In this document: positions 28,668-37,690 of the stretch, piece after piece
How positions within the stretch are numbered: position 1 is the stretch's first letter
Layout of the letters: each line of letters begins with the position of its first letter
Source of the DNA: Myroides oncorhynchi
GTDB taxonomy: Bacteria; Bacteroidota; Bacteroidia; Flavobacteriales; Flavobacteriaceae
Reading direction: 5' to 3'
Assembly: GCF_020905415.1 (NCBI RefSeq)
Contig: NZ_JAJJMP010000001.1
Coordinates: 1,127,501-1,191,500, forward strand
Length of the DNA: 64,000 nt
The notes under the pieces: generated by a model
What the model saw: the letters and a program-made list of their open reading frames with translations, nothing else
Told to the model about the DNA's origin: nothing
The model's database searches: none
Program-made: the position numbers and the translations under genes

Positions 28668-29672
28668 ATGGACACAACAGGATCTAATTATGATATCCGT
28701 GAACTAAACGAATTAATAGAAAAAGAAAGTGCCTTTATCGACATTCTTACAATGGAAATGAATAAAGTTATTGTTGGTCAAAGACATATGATCGATAGGT
28801 TATTGATAGGATTGTTGGGTCAGGGACATATATTACTAGAAGGAGTACCTGGTCTAGCAAAGACTTTAGCCATTAATACTTTATCTAAAGCAGTACATGG
28901 ATCGTTTAATCGTATCCAGTTTACGCCAGACTTACTCCCTGCTGATGTAATCGGTACCATGATATACAATGTAAAGGAGAATGACTTTTCTATTAGAAAG
29001 GGGCCAATATTCGCTAATTTCATCTTAGCGGATGAGATTAACCGTGCTCCTGCAAAAGTACAATCTGCCTTATTAGAGGCGATGCAAGAGAAGCAAGTAA
29101 CAATTAGTGATGAGACTTATATATTAGATAAACCATTCTTAGTAATGGCTACTCAAAACCCTGTAGAGCAAGAAGGTACATATCCTCTTCCAGAGGCACA
29201 GATGGACCGTTTTATGCTTAAAACAGTTATTGATTATCCGAAGTTAGAAGACGAAAGATTAGTTATCCGTCAAAACTTAGCGGGTGAGAAACCTCAAGTT
29301 AATGCTGTAGTCACTCTAGAACAGATACAAAGAGCTCAAGAAGCGGTAAAGAAAGTGTATATGGATGAGAAGATCGAGAAATACATCTTAGATATCATAT
29401 TCGCTACACGTTATCCAGAACAATTTAAACTTGAGAAACTAAAGCCTATGATTAGTTTTGGTGCATCTCCTCGTGGAAGTATTAACTTAGCACTAGCAGC
29501 AAAATGTTATGCGTTCATTAAAAAGAGAGGATATGTTATCCCAGAAGATGTAAGAGCTGTAGTCATAGATGTACTACGTCACAGAATCGGTGTTACTTAT
29601 GAGGCTGAAGCTGAAAGTATAACTTCTGTTGATATTATTAACCAAATCGTAAATGAGATAGAAGTTCCTTAG
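28668..29672 (+). CDS. MoxR-family AAA+ ATPase
   Basis: A 334-aa MoxR-type ATPase, a chaperone-like partner of VWA proteins. Walker A is GVPGLAKT (59-66), Walker B ILADEINRAP (Asp122-Glu123), sensor 1 MATQNP, and the arginine-finger region EAQMDRFMLK. It is the first gene of the moxR-DUF58-bat operon, in which MoxR is thought to remodel or activate the BatA/BatB complex in the membrane. DUF58 starts 89 nt downstream. Confidence 0.93.
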   Translation: MDTTGSNYDIRELNELIEKESAFIDILTMEMNKVIVGQRHMIDRLLIGLLGQGHILLEGVPGLAKTLAINTLSKAVHGSFNRIQFTPDLLPADVIGTMIYNVKENDFSIRKGPIFANFILADEINRAPAKVQSALLEAMQEKQVTISDETYILDKPFLVMATQNPVEQEGTYPLPEAQMDRFMLKTVIDYPKLEDERLVIRQNLAGEKPQVNAVVTLEQIQRAQEAVKKVYMDEKIEKYILDIIFATRYPEQFKLEKLKPMISFGASPRGSINLALAAKCYAFIKKRGYVIPEDVRAVVIDVLRHRIGVTYEAEAESITSVDIINQIVNEIEVP

Positions 29673-29761
29673 TAGAGAAGTATTTCATATAATACAAAAC
29701 CTATTTATAAAGAGTTGTAGATAGGTTTTGATGATTTTGTTAATTAGAAAGTTGAATTGTC

Positions 29762-30625
29762 ATGGAAACGAAAGATATCTTAAAAAAGGTCAAAAAGATA
29801 GAGATAAAAACTAAACGCCTAAGCGACCATATTTTTTCAGGAGAGTATCATACTTCTTTTAAAGGAAAAGGTATGACCTTCTCTGAAGTTCGTCAATACC
29901 AATTCGGTGATGATATAAGAGCTATTGATTGGAATGTTACAGCGAGATATAACGAACCTTATATTAAGGTATTTGAAGAAGAGCGCGAATTGACAATGAT
30001 GCTTTTGGTAGATGTAAGTGGTTCTGAAAACTTTGGTTCTTCTGATCAATTTAAAGAAGATATCGTATTAGAAATCGCTGCTACACTTGCCTTTTCTGCT
30101 ACTCAGAACAATGATAAGATAGGTTTAATCCTATTCTCTGATCAGATTGAATTATTCATTCCTCCTAAAAAAGGAAAGACACATGTATTAAGGATTATAC
30201 GCGAGCTTATTGATTTTAAGCCTAAAAGCTTAAAAACTGATGTTGGTTTTGCATTAGAGTACCTGTCTAAAGTCGTTAAGAAGAAAGCCATCGTATTCGT
30301 TCTATCTGACTTCTTAACAAATTCCTTTGAGCAAACTTTAAAAATATCAGCTAAAAAACATGATATTACGGGTATTAGAATCTATGACAAAAGAGAAAAA
30401 GAGTTACCTAATGTAGGTCTAATCAATGTGTTTGATGCTGAATATCATACTGAACAACTAATTAACACTTCAGATGCCTCTGTGAGAAATGCTTATACTT
30501 CTCACTTTAATAAGCAAGAAGAAAACTTTAAAAAGGTATTTCAAAAATGTGGAGCAGGAACTATCAATATAGAAGTAAATGATAGTTATGTAAAGAAATT
30601 ATTAGGATACTTTAAAACAAGATAA
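29762..30625 (+). CDS. DUF58 domain protein
   Basis: A 287-aa cytoplasmic DUF58 protein. The family signature FSEVRQYQFGDDIRAIDWNVTARYNEPYIK spans about 40-69, and the VWA-like MIDAS DVSGS follows at about 83-87. A second acidic motif FVLSDFL is near 178. In moxR operons it acts with the ATPase and the VWA membrane proteins. The next gene starts 5 nt after its stop. Confidence 0.92.
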   Translation: METKDILKKVKKIEIKTKRLSDHIFSGEYHTSFKGKGMTFSEVRQYQFGDDIRAIDWNVTARYNEPYIKVFEEERELTMMLLVDVSGSENFGSSDQFKEDIVLEIAATLAFSATQNNDKIGLILFSDQIELFIPPKKGKTHVLRIIRELIDFKPKSLKTDVGFALEYLSKVVKKKAIVFVLSDFLTNSFEQTLKISAKKHDITGIRIYDKREKELPNVGLINVFDAEYHTEQLINTSDASVRNAYTSHFNKQEENFKKVFQKCGAGTINIEVNDSYVKKLLGYFKTR

Positions 30626-30630
30626 GTAAC

Positions 30631-32253
30631 ATGAAATCTAATTTTCTACATATCGTTATATTTTGTATAATAACTACTTTTTCGTCTCTAGCACAGAATA
30701 GAATAGAGACTTCAGTAGATACTACTTCTATTAAACTAGGAGATACCTTTCTATATACGATTAAAGCCCATACTAAAGCAGGTACATTAGTTACATTCCC
30801 TGCTACAGAACAATTGGGTAATTTTGATGTAGTTGAGTCTTTCCCAATAGATACAATCAGTAACGACAATACTCTAGAATTAATAAAAAAATATCATCTT
30901 ACACAGTTTGATGCGGGAGATTTTAGTGTCCCTTCTATACCTGTCATTGTAGATTCTAAGTTATTTCATACAGATTCTATTAAGATAAATGTACAGGACA
31001 TAGAAGTAGATACTATCAAAAAGCCTCTATTCGAAATCAAAAACATCTCAAAAGAAGGGGCTTCATTCTCTACATACTGGTATTACATCTTATTTATTGT
31101 ATTTGCTATAATCCTAGGTATTGGTATGTACTGGTATATCAAAAAACAACAAGAGAAGAACCTTACAGAAGATGATAAATATAAAACTCCTTTTGAGAAA
31201 GCTGTAAAAAAGCTTAAAAAATTAGAAGAGAAGAAAAATTGGAATCGTGGTGATGCTAAGCCATATTATTCTGATATGAGTATTATTACTAGAAACTTTA
31301 TAGAAGAAACTTTCGGTATTTCAGCTAAAGAATTAACTACATTTGAAATCATTACTATACTTAAAGCTACTCTAAACGATAAAGAAATTAAGTTAGATCC
31401 GAATATCATTAAAGACTTAAAAAGAGTATTAGAAGCTGCCGATTTAGTAAAATTTGCAAAATCACAACCTACAGAGGGAGAGATAACAGCTGATACATCT
31501 AAGATACAACATATCGTTAATGGCATTAATATAGCTTATCCTATCTCTGCTGCTACTCAAACTGAGTTAATCAGATTAAGAGAAGAACGCAAGAAAAAGA
31601 AGAAAAGAGTACGTATTTGGATACCTACTATAGTAACTTCTGTTCTGGTAATCATTACAGGTATCATATATCTAGTTAATGTTACTTCAGAAGAGGATTA
31701 TCATTGGCTAACGTTTAACAACACTAAGAAATTGTTAAACAAGGAATGGGTTACTAGTGAATATGGTACTAGTCCTGGTATAACCGTCTCTACTCCTGAA
31801 GTATTAATACGTAAAAACGAACCAATATTAGAACAGACTAAACCTGATGGAATAACATCTTTAAATCAGTTCAAGTTTGGTGTATTAGAAGACCCTATTC
31901 ATATTGTTGTGAATAATGTTGTGACAACTGAAGAATTTAAATACTCTCAAAAAGAACTAATTACCTATTCTATTTCTATTTTAACTCAAAACAATAAAAC
32001 AGATAATCTAGAATATAAGGATGAAGAATTTGAGAATGCTAATGGTATCACTGGAACAAAAGTAAAAGGTTCTTTTTCTTTTAAAAATTCTGAAAACAAA
32101 AAAGAAGAAAACATATCTTTCCAAGGTGTTATAACTGGCCATGGTTACAACAAAGATCAAGTGTGGGTATTCTATCTAACAGAAGATACTAATGCCGGAG
32201 CATTAGTAGAGCGTATATTTGATTCGATACTTTATAAACAAGAGCAGAAATAA
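30631..32253 (+). CDS. BatD-like membrane protein of the bat operon (540 aa)
   Basis: Signal peptide 1-22 (ends FSSLAQ), an N-terminal beta domain like the oxygen-tolerance (BatD/DUF4381-like) Ig-type domain (about 25-130), a membrane helix near 150-168, a charged cytoplasmic region, a second membrane helix near 330-350, and a ~190-residue extracytoplasmic C-terminal domain that I do not recognise. Position between DUF58 and batA is conserved in related operons from memory; the role is inferred as a scaffold for the VWA proteins. Confidence 0.7.
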   Translation: MKSNFLHIVIFCIITTFSSLAQNRIETSVDTTSIKLGDTFLYTIKAHTKAGTLVTFPATEQLGNFDVVESFPIDTISNDNTLELIKKYHLTQFDAGDFSVPSIPVIVDSKLFHTDSIKINVQDIEVDTIKKPLFEIKNISKEGASFSTYWYYILFIVFAIILGIGMYWYIKKQQEKNLTEDDKYKTPFEKAVKKLKKLEEKKNWNRGDAKPYYSDMSIITRNFIEETFGISAKELTTFEIITILKATLNDKEIKLDPNIIKDLKRVLEAADLVKFAKSQPTEGEITADTSKIQHIVNGINIAYPISAATQTELIRLREERKKKKKRVRIWIPTIVTSVLVIITGIIYLVNVTSEEDYHWLTFNNTKKLLNKEWVTSEYGTSPGITVSTPEVLIRKNEPILEQTKPDGITSLNQFKFGVLEDPIHIVVNNVVTTEEFKYSQKELITYSISILTQNNKTDNLEYKDEEFENANGITGTKVKGSFSFKNSENKKEENISFQGVITGHGYNKDQVWVFYLTEDTNAGALVERIFDSILYKQEQK

Positions 32254-32255
32254 CA

Positions 32256-33260
32256 ATGATAAAGAATATAACTTTTGCAAACCCTGAATTCTTTTGGCTA
32301 TTCATATTATTGCCTATAGCAATATTTATATGGTATAGCAATAGAAAAAAACAACGTGCTACAGTAAAATTAAGCACCATCAAAGGTGTACAAGAGCAAA
32401 CTTCACTATTAGTTAAGTTATTGCCTATCTCTATTGTTTTAAGAATACTTGCTCTTAGTGCAATTATAGTGGGGATGGCAAGGCCACAGATTGTTAATGT
32501 TAACTCACAGATACACTCTAGTCATGGGATTGATATAGTGATGGCAATGGACGTATCTGGTAGTATGCTTGCAAAAGACTTAAAGCCAAATCGACTAGAA
32601 GCCTTAAAAGCTGTAGCTGCAGACTTCATTGAACAGCGAATGTCAGACCGTATAGGTACAGTTATTTACGCGGCAGAAGCTTACACTAAGACACCTGTAA
32701 CTAGTGACAAGATACTTATCTTAAACGACCTAAAAAGTATTAAATATGACAATGTCTTAAGAGATGGTACTGCCATAGGTGTAGGATTGGCAACAGCTGT
32801 TAACAGATTAAAAGATAGCCCTGCCAAAAGCAAGGTGATTATCTTACTTACAGATGGTGTTAACAACACAGGTACAGTAGACCCTAAGTTAGCTTCTGAA
32901 ATAGCAAAAGAATACAATATAAAAGTATACACTATTGGTATTGGGACGAATGGACTAGCAGAGTCTCCTGTTGGAATCAAAGAAAACGGAGAAATTGTCT
33001 ATGAAAGAATACCTGTAGAACTAGATGAAGCCTTGATGAAGTCAATAGCTAAAACTACTGGAGGCAAATATTTTAGAGCAACAGACACTAAGAAACTTAA
33101 AGAAATTTATGAAGAAATCAATCAGCTAGAAAAGACTAAGATAGACGAACAGAAGTTTGTCAAAGCAAATGATCAGTTCCAATTACTTGTTCTTTTTGCT
33201 TTTATTCTTTTATGCCTTGATTTCATCTTACAAAAAACAATCTTCAGAGGATTTATATAA
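32256..33260 (+). CDS. batA: BatA, VWA-domain membrane protein
   Basis: A 334-aa aerotolerance-operon protein. N-terminal membrane helices at about 10-27 and 55-75 precede a VWA domain with an intact MIDAS: DVSGS (Asp99, Ser101, Ser103), a Thr in KTPVTSD and LLTDGVNN. A C-terminal helix (about 310-328) anchors it again. In other Bacteroidota Bat proteins support oxygen or stress tolerance. The start lies 2 nt after the previous stop. Confidence 0.93.
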   Translation: MIKNITFANPEFFWLFILLPIAIFIWYSNRKKQRATVKLSTIKGVQEQTSLLVKLLPISIVLRILALSAIIVGMARPQIVNVNSQIHSSHGIDIVMAMDVSGSMLAKDLKPNRLEALKAVAADFIEQRMSDRIGTVIYAAEAYTKTPVTSDKILILNDLKSIKYDNVLRDGTAIGVGLATAVNRLKDSPAKSKVIILLTDGVNNTGTVDPKLASEIAKEYNIKVYTIGIGTNGLAESPVGIKENGEIVYERIPVELDEALMKSIAKTTGGKYFRATDTKKLKEIYEEINQLEKTKIDEQKFVKANDQFQLLVLFAFILLCLDFILQKTIFRGFI

Positions 33261-33266
33261 TAGATT

Positions 33267-34298
33267 ATGTGGGAGTTAGACAATAAAAAATATCTATTTC
33301 TTTTTTTAATAGTAGCTATACTGATACTAATCTTTATAGCAAATAATCTATGGAAGAAAAAGAAGCAACAATCTTTTGCTACACATAAAGCCATTAAAGC
33401 TTTAGCACCAAATAGATCTAAGAACAAATCTATTATTAAAGCATCTCTATATCTCGCTGCTTTAGGTTTTATCGTGATAGCATTGGTTAATCCAAAGATT
33501 GGAACCAAAGTAGTTACTGTTAAACGTCAGGGAGTAGATATTGTATTTACACTAGATGTTTCTAAAAGTATGTTAGCTCAAGATATGGCTCCTGATAGGT
33601 TGAGTAAAATGAAACAATTAGTTTCTCAGATCATCAATAATCTAGGTCCAGATAGAGTTGGTATAGTAGGTTATGCAGGAACAGCTTTCCCATTATTACC
33701 TATAACTACAGATCACTATGTATCAAAGATGTACTTGCAAACGATGAATACTGATATGGTTTCATCACAAGGAACAGCATTTGAAGATGCCATATATGTA
33801 GCAAGTAACTTTTTTGATAACCCTAATACGAGTAAGGTCATGATTCTTATCTCGGATGGAGAAGATCACGGAGAAGAAATGGAAAATGCTATTAAGATTG
33901 CTAAAGAAAAGAAAATTAAAATTATAACCATTGGGGTGGGGACAGAAACTGGAGGTCCTATACCTATCAAAATTGCAAAAGGAACAGAATACAAAAGAGA
34001 TTGGGATAATGAAATAGTAACCACTAAACTTAATCCTTCTACTCTCAAACACATTGCAGATGCTACGGGTGGGAAATATTATTATGGTTCAAACACGCAA
34101 GAGATCGTTGATCTAATTAAAAACGACTTAAACAAAATAGAAAAAACAGACTTTGAAGATCAACAAATAGCAGAATATCAAGCACAGTACCAATGGTTTT
34201 TAGGATTTGCTTTCTTGCTAATCTTTATAGATCTATTCATACTAGAAAGAAAAACGATTTGGATGAAAAAACTTAATCTGTTTAATGAAAAAGAATAG
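33267..34298 (+). CDS. batB: BatB, VWA-domain membrane protein
   Basis: A 343-aa paralogue of BatA. Membrane helices lie at about 10-27 and 58-75, the MIDAS motif is DVSKS (Asp97, Ser99, Ser101) with ILISDGEDHGEE as the acidic motif, and a C-terminal helix is near 313-330. BatA and BatB are thought to form a complex. The start is 6 nt after batA; its end touches batC. Confidence 0.93.
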   Translation: MWELDNKKYLFLFLIVAILILIFIANNLWKKKKQQSFATHKAIKALAPNRSKNKSIIKASLYLAALGFIVIALVNPKIGTKVVTVKRQGVDIVFTLDVSKSMLAQDMAPDRLSKMKQLVSQIINNLGPDRVGIVGYAGTAFPLLPITTDHYVSKMYLQTMNTDMVSSQGTAFEDAIYVASNFFDNPNTSKVMILISDGEDHGEEMENAIKIAKEKKIKIITIGVGTETGGPIPIKIAKGTEYKRDWDNEIVTTKLNPSTLKHIADATGGKYYYGSNTQEIVDLIKNDLNKIEKTDFEDQQIAEYQAQYQWFLGFAFLLIFIDLFILERKTIWMKKLNLFNEKE

Positions 34299-34299
34299 C

Positions 34300-35139
34300 A
34301 TGTCACTTATTATGAAAAACTCATTATACCTACTACTTTTTTTGTTATTCTCTCTTAGCTCTTTTGCTCAATCTGTAGGTAGAGCACTAAGCAAGGGAAA
34401 TGAAGGATATGAAAGCAAGCATTATAGTCAAGCAGAAGCAGCTTATAGAATAGCAAACTCTAGAGATGCTAAATCTACTGCTGATTATAATATGGGGAAC
34501 TCTATGTATAAACAGAAGCTGAATAAAGAGGCTGAAACGGCATACTTAAGAGCTGCTCAGAAAGCATCTACTAAAGAAGCTAAACACCTTGCCTATCACA
34601 ATCTAGGAAATGCTTATATGAAATCTAAAAACTACCAAGCAGCAGAGCAAGCATATAAAAAGGCATTACTGAACAATCCTAAAGATGATGAAACTCGTTA
34701 CAACTACGCTGTTGCAAAGAAGATGAATAAAGAAAATCCTCAAGACAACAAAGATCAGAACAAAGATCAGAACAAGGATAACAAAGATCAGAACAAGGAT
34801 AACGAAGATCAAGACAAAGATCAAAAGGACAAAGACAATAAAGACGATAAAGGAAAAGACGATAAAGGAAAAGACGATCAGAAAGATAAGAATGACAAAG
34901 GGGATCAAGATCAAAAAGACAAAGGAGATCAAGACAGCAAGGACAAGGATAAAGAGGGACAAGATAAACCTCAACAGAACAATCCTAATGCTCCAAGTAG
35001 AGATCAAATAGACCGTATCTTAGATGCTATGAACAAAGATGAAAAAGGCGTACAACAAAGGTTAATAGAAAGAAACCCTAAAGGTGGCGAAAAAGCGAAA
35101 ACTGCTGGACAACCTGAAAAAAGAAAAAAAGACTGGTAG
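34300..35139 (+). CDS. batC: BatC, TPR protein with Lys/Asp/Gln/Asn-rich repeat tract
   Basis: Signal peptide (ends SLSSFAQ), then TPR units over about residues 25-140 (NEGYESKHYSQAEAAYRIA, HNLGNAYMKSKNYQAAEQAYKKAL), then a ~75-residue low-complexity tract of KDQN/KDNK/DDKG units and a short charged tail. The TPR part probably binds the other Bat proteins. Starts at 34285 (overlapping batB), 34300 and 34312 are possible; 34300 gives the close spacing used in the rest of the operon. The repeat tract is also repetitive at DNA level. Confidence 0.87.
   Translation: MSLIMKNSLYLLLFLLFSLSSFAQSVGRALSKGNEGYESKHYSQAEAAYRIANSRDAKSTADYNMGNSMYKQKLNKEAETAYLRAAQKASTKEAKHLAYHNLGNAYMKSKNYQAAEQAYKKALLNNPKDDETRYNYAVAKKMNKENPQDNKDQNKDQNKDNKDQNKDNEDQDKDQKDKDNKDDKGKDDKGKDDQKDKNDKGDQDQKDKGDQDSKDKDKEGQDKPQQNNPNAPSRDQIDRILDAMNKDEKGVQQRLIERNPKGGEKAKTAGQPEKRKKDW
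34740..34970 (+). repeat. degenerate short tandem repeats inside batC
   Basis: Runs of imperfect units such as CAAAGATCAGAACAAGGATAA and GACGATAAAGGAAAA encode the KDQNKD/DDKGKD tract. The near-identical units make length change by slippage plausible. Confidence 0.8.
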
Positions 35140-35145
35140 ATTACA

Positions 35146-36909
35146 ATGAAAACACTGCGTTACTACATATTATTATTTGCTCTAATCTCCACACAGATTA
35201 TCTTAGCTCAGGTGAGCTTTGAGGCCACTGTCAGTAGAGATAACATTCCTCTTAATGAAAACATCCGTGTTGATTTTGTTATGAATCAAGATGGAGACAA
35301 TTTTGTACCTCCTAAGTTTGATAACTTCAATATAGTAGGAGGTCCTAATCAGGCTGTAAACTTCTCGTGGGTTAATGGTAAAAAAACATTTAATAAAACC
35401 TACTCTTATTTCTTACAAGCAAAGAGAAAAGGTAAATTCACTATAGGATCAGCATCTATAGATATAGAAGGTCAAGTATATAAGACTAAACCTATCAGTG
35501 TTACCATAACAGATGCAGTTGTTAGACAAGACCCTCGTCAACAACAGTACAACCAAATACAACAACAAGCTTTAGCAGATATCCATTTAGTTGCGGAAGT
35601 CAATAATACCTCTCCTTATCTTAATGAGCCAATAACCATTACGTATAAGTTATATTTTAATACTAACATAGCAGGATTCACAGGTAAGAATATTCCAACT
35701 TATGAAAAGTTTTGGGTTCATAATGTAAATCTACCTCAAAGACCTGATGTAAAAATTGGAAAATTTAAAGGAAAAGAGACTAACTACATCTTATTAAAAC
35801 AGGACGTTTTAATGCCTCAAGAAGCAGGTGCTATAACTATAGATCCCTTAGCTTTACTAATTCAGGCTGAAATTCCAACAGGCAGAAGAGACTTTTTTGG
35901 ACATCCTGAGTTTGGATACACTGAAAAAGAATACAGTACTGGCAAAATAACAATTCGTGTAAAAGATTTACCTGAAGTGGATAAGCCAGCTAACTTCTCA
36001 GGTGCGGTAGGTACTTTTGACTTTAAAGTAACCCCTACTAAAACTAGTTTAAAAGCAGGGGAGCAATTGAACTTGAAACTGGAGGTATCAGGTAAAGGAA
36101 ACCTGAACTTACTAACTATGCCTACCCCTCATGCACACTCTGCCCTTGAGATGTATGATCCCACTACAGCTGATAAGATTACTTCAGGCGTAAATGGTAT
36201 GCAAGGAAGCCGTGTGAATAACTATATTATTATTCCACAATATAAAGGGGACTATGCTATAGATCCTATGGAATTCTCATACTTTGACTTAAATACAAAG
36301 AAGTATAAAACGATAAACATAGACAGTTTAGCAATACATGTGTTAGAAGGACCAACACTTCCTAAGAATAATGAAGCTAAAAGTACGACTGTAGTTGATA
36401 AAAGTGAATTGTTTCAAGCTAATATAGCTAAACCAACTATTGTTAAACCTTATGCTAGTTCATATTGGGGTAGTACCTTATTCTATGTATTTACAGCATT
36501 GCCTTTCTTAGCCATACCTTTCTTTATTATTGTAGTTAGACAGCGTCGTAGATCTGCATCAGACTTTGATGGTATTAGACTGAGAAATAACAATAGATTA
36601 GCAAAGAAATATTTAGGAGAAGCGAAGAAGCATATGAACAACAAAGAATTGTTCTACGAAGCATTAGAACGATGTCTACATAACTTCCTAAAAGCGAAGC
36701 TTGATATGGTAACAAGCGAAATGAGTAACGAAAACATAATAGATATACTATCAGATAAAAACATAACAGAAGAGGCTGTAAAAGACTTTATGGATTTAAA
36801 GAATGCTTGTGAGTGGGCGCGATATGCTCCGACTGACCAAGTCAATGTAAATAAAGACTATGACAATGCAATTACTGTTATCTCTGAATTAGAAAAACAA
36901 TTCAAATAG
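35146..36909 (+). CDS. batD: BatD, aerotolerance protein with Ig-like domains
   Basis: A 587-aa protein with signal peptide (ends QIILAQ), a large periplasmic part of repeated beta domains of the BatD family (VSFEATVSRDNIPLNENIRVDF, FNIVGGPNQAVNFSWVNGKK, GKFTIGSASIDIEGQVYKTKP), one membrane helix at about 446-465 and a cytoplasmic helical tail. Residues about 285-320 resemble a second BatD unit (VGTFDFKVTPTKTSLKAGEQ). It likely links the VWA proteins to the periplasm. Start 6 nt after batC. Confidence 0.92.
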   Translation: MKTLRYYILLFALISTQIILAQVSFEATVSRDNIPLNENIRVDFVMNQDGDNFVPPKFDNFNIVGGPNQAVNFSWVNGKKTFNKTYSYFLQAKRKGKFTIGSASIDIEGQVYKTKPISVTITDAVVRQDPRQQQYNQIQQQALADIHLVAEVNNTSPYLNEPITITYKLYFNTNIAGFTGKNIPTYEKFWVHNVNLPQRPDVKIGKFKGKETNYILLKQDVLMPQEAGAITIDPLALLIQAEIPTGRRDFFGHPEFGYTEKEYSTGKITIRVKDLPEVDKPANFSGAVGTFDFKVTPTKTSLKAGEQLNLKLEVSGKGNLNLLTMPTPHAHSALEMYDPTTADKITSGVNGMQGSRVNNYIIIPQYKGDYAIDPMEFSYFDLNTKKYKTINIDSLAIHVLEGPTLPKNNEAKSTTVVDKSELFQANIAKPTIVKPYASSYWGSTLFYVFTALPFLAIPFFIIVVRQRRRSASDFDGIRLRNNNRLAKKYLGEAKKHMNNKELFYEALERCLHNFLKAKLDMVTSEMSNENIIDILSDKNITEEAVKDFMDLKNACEWARYAPTDQVNVNKDYDNAITVISELEKQFK

Positions 36910-36915
36910 ACCATC

Positions 36916-37674
36916 ATGAAACATATCATCACTCTTTTTATATTTGTTATGAGCTTTCATACTTGGGCGCAAACAGATTCTTGGGAGAAACAATTCGAAA
37001 AAGCCAATTCGCTTTTTCAAAAAGAGAAATATACAGATGCTATCTCTGCTTATCAGCAGATAGAGAAACAAGGGATTACTTCTCCTGAAGTATATTTTAA
37101 TCTAGGTAATACATACTATAAAACACAGGATTATGTCAATGCAGTATACTATTATGAGAAAGCACTAAAATTAACTCCTGAGAACAAATCAATAGATACT
37201 AATCTGAACTATGCCCGCAAGGAGTTAGTAGATGATATCACTATCATTAAGGAATATGACAATCAGGATATCATACACCAAAGTTTAAAGAAACTATCAG
37301 TTGATGGTTGGGCTACACTAGCTACAGTATTAGCTTTCTTCGTTTTTGTAGGCTTTGTAGTTTATTATCTAAATAATAGTAGTACTGTTAAACGTATATG
37401 TTTTGTCTTTATAGGGCTATCTATTATTCTAATTGGAGGAGCAATGTATGCTGCTTCTTTTGAACAAAAGTATGCCTCAAAGGAAGTGACGGGAATCTTG
37501 TTTACGAAAGAGGTTAATCTTAAAGAAGAAGCTAAAAACACATCTAAAACTATCAAAGAGCTACACGAGGGCACTAAAGTTTATATATTAGAAAAAAAAG
37601 CTCGCTGGGTTAAAGTTAAATTAGATAACCAAGAAGAAGGGTGGATAGAAGAAAGTACATTGAAGTACATCTAA
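36916..37674 (+). CDS. batE: BatE, TPR and SH3b-domain membrane protein
   Basis: A 252-aa protein: signal peptide (ends HTWAQ), TPR units at about 25-105 (EKYTDAISAYQQIEK, EVYFNLGNTYYKTQDYVNAVYYYEKALK), two membrane helices near 132-150 and 160-181, and a C-terminal bacterial SH3 domain (KTIKELHEGTKVYIL...WVKVKLDNQEEGWIEESTL). Last gene of the operon. Its stop is 16 nt before the end of the IS1182 element, so the original operon terminator may have been lost or displaced. Confidence 0.9.
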   Translation: MKHIITLFIFVMSFHTWAQTDSWEKQFEKANSLFQKEKYTDAISAYQQIEKQGITSPEVYFNLGNTYYKTQDYVNAVYYYEKALKLTPENKSIDTNLNYARKELVDDITIIKEYDNQDIIHQSLKKLSVDGWATLATVLAFFVFVGFVVYYLNNSSTVKRICFVFIGLSIILIGGAMYAASFEQKYASKEVTGILFTKEVNLKEEAKNTSKTIKELHEGTKVYILEKKARWVKVKLDNQEEGWIEESTLKYI

Positions 37675-37690
37675 CAATCGCATTAAAAAA

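Noticed and set aside
34666..35007. Antisense ORF across batC rich in Ile/Val/Leu/Phe
   Set aside because: It is the complement of the KDQN repeat tract; the apparent membrane protein is produced by the repeat.
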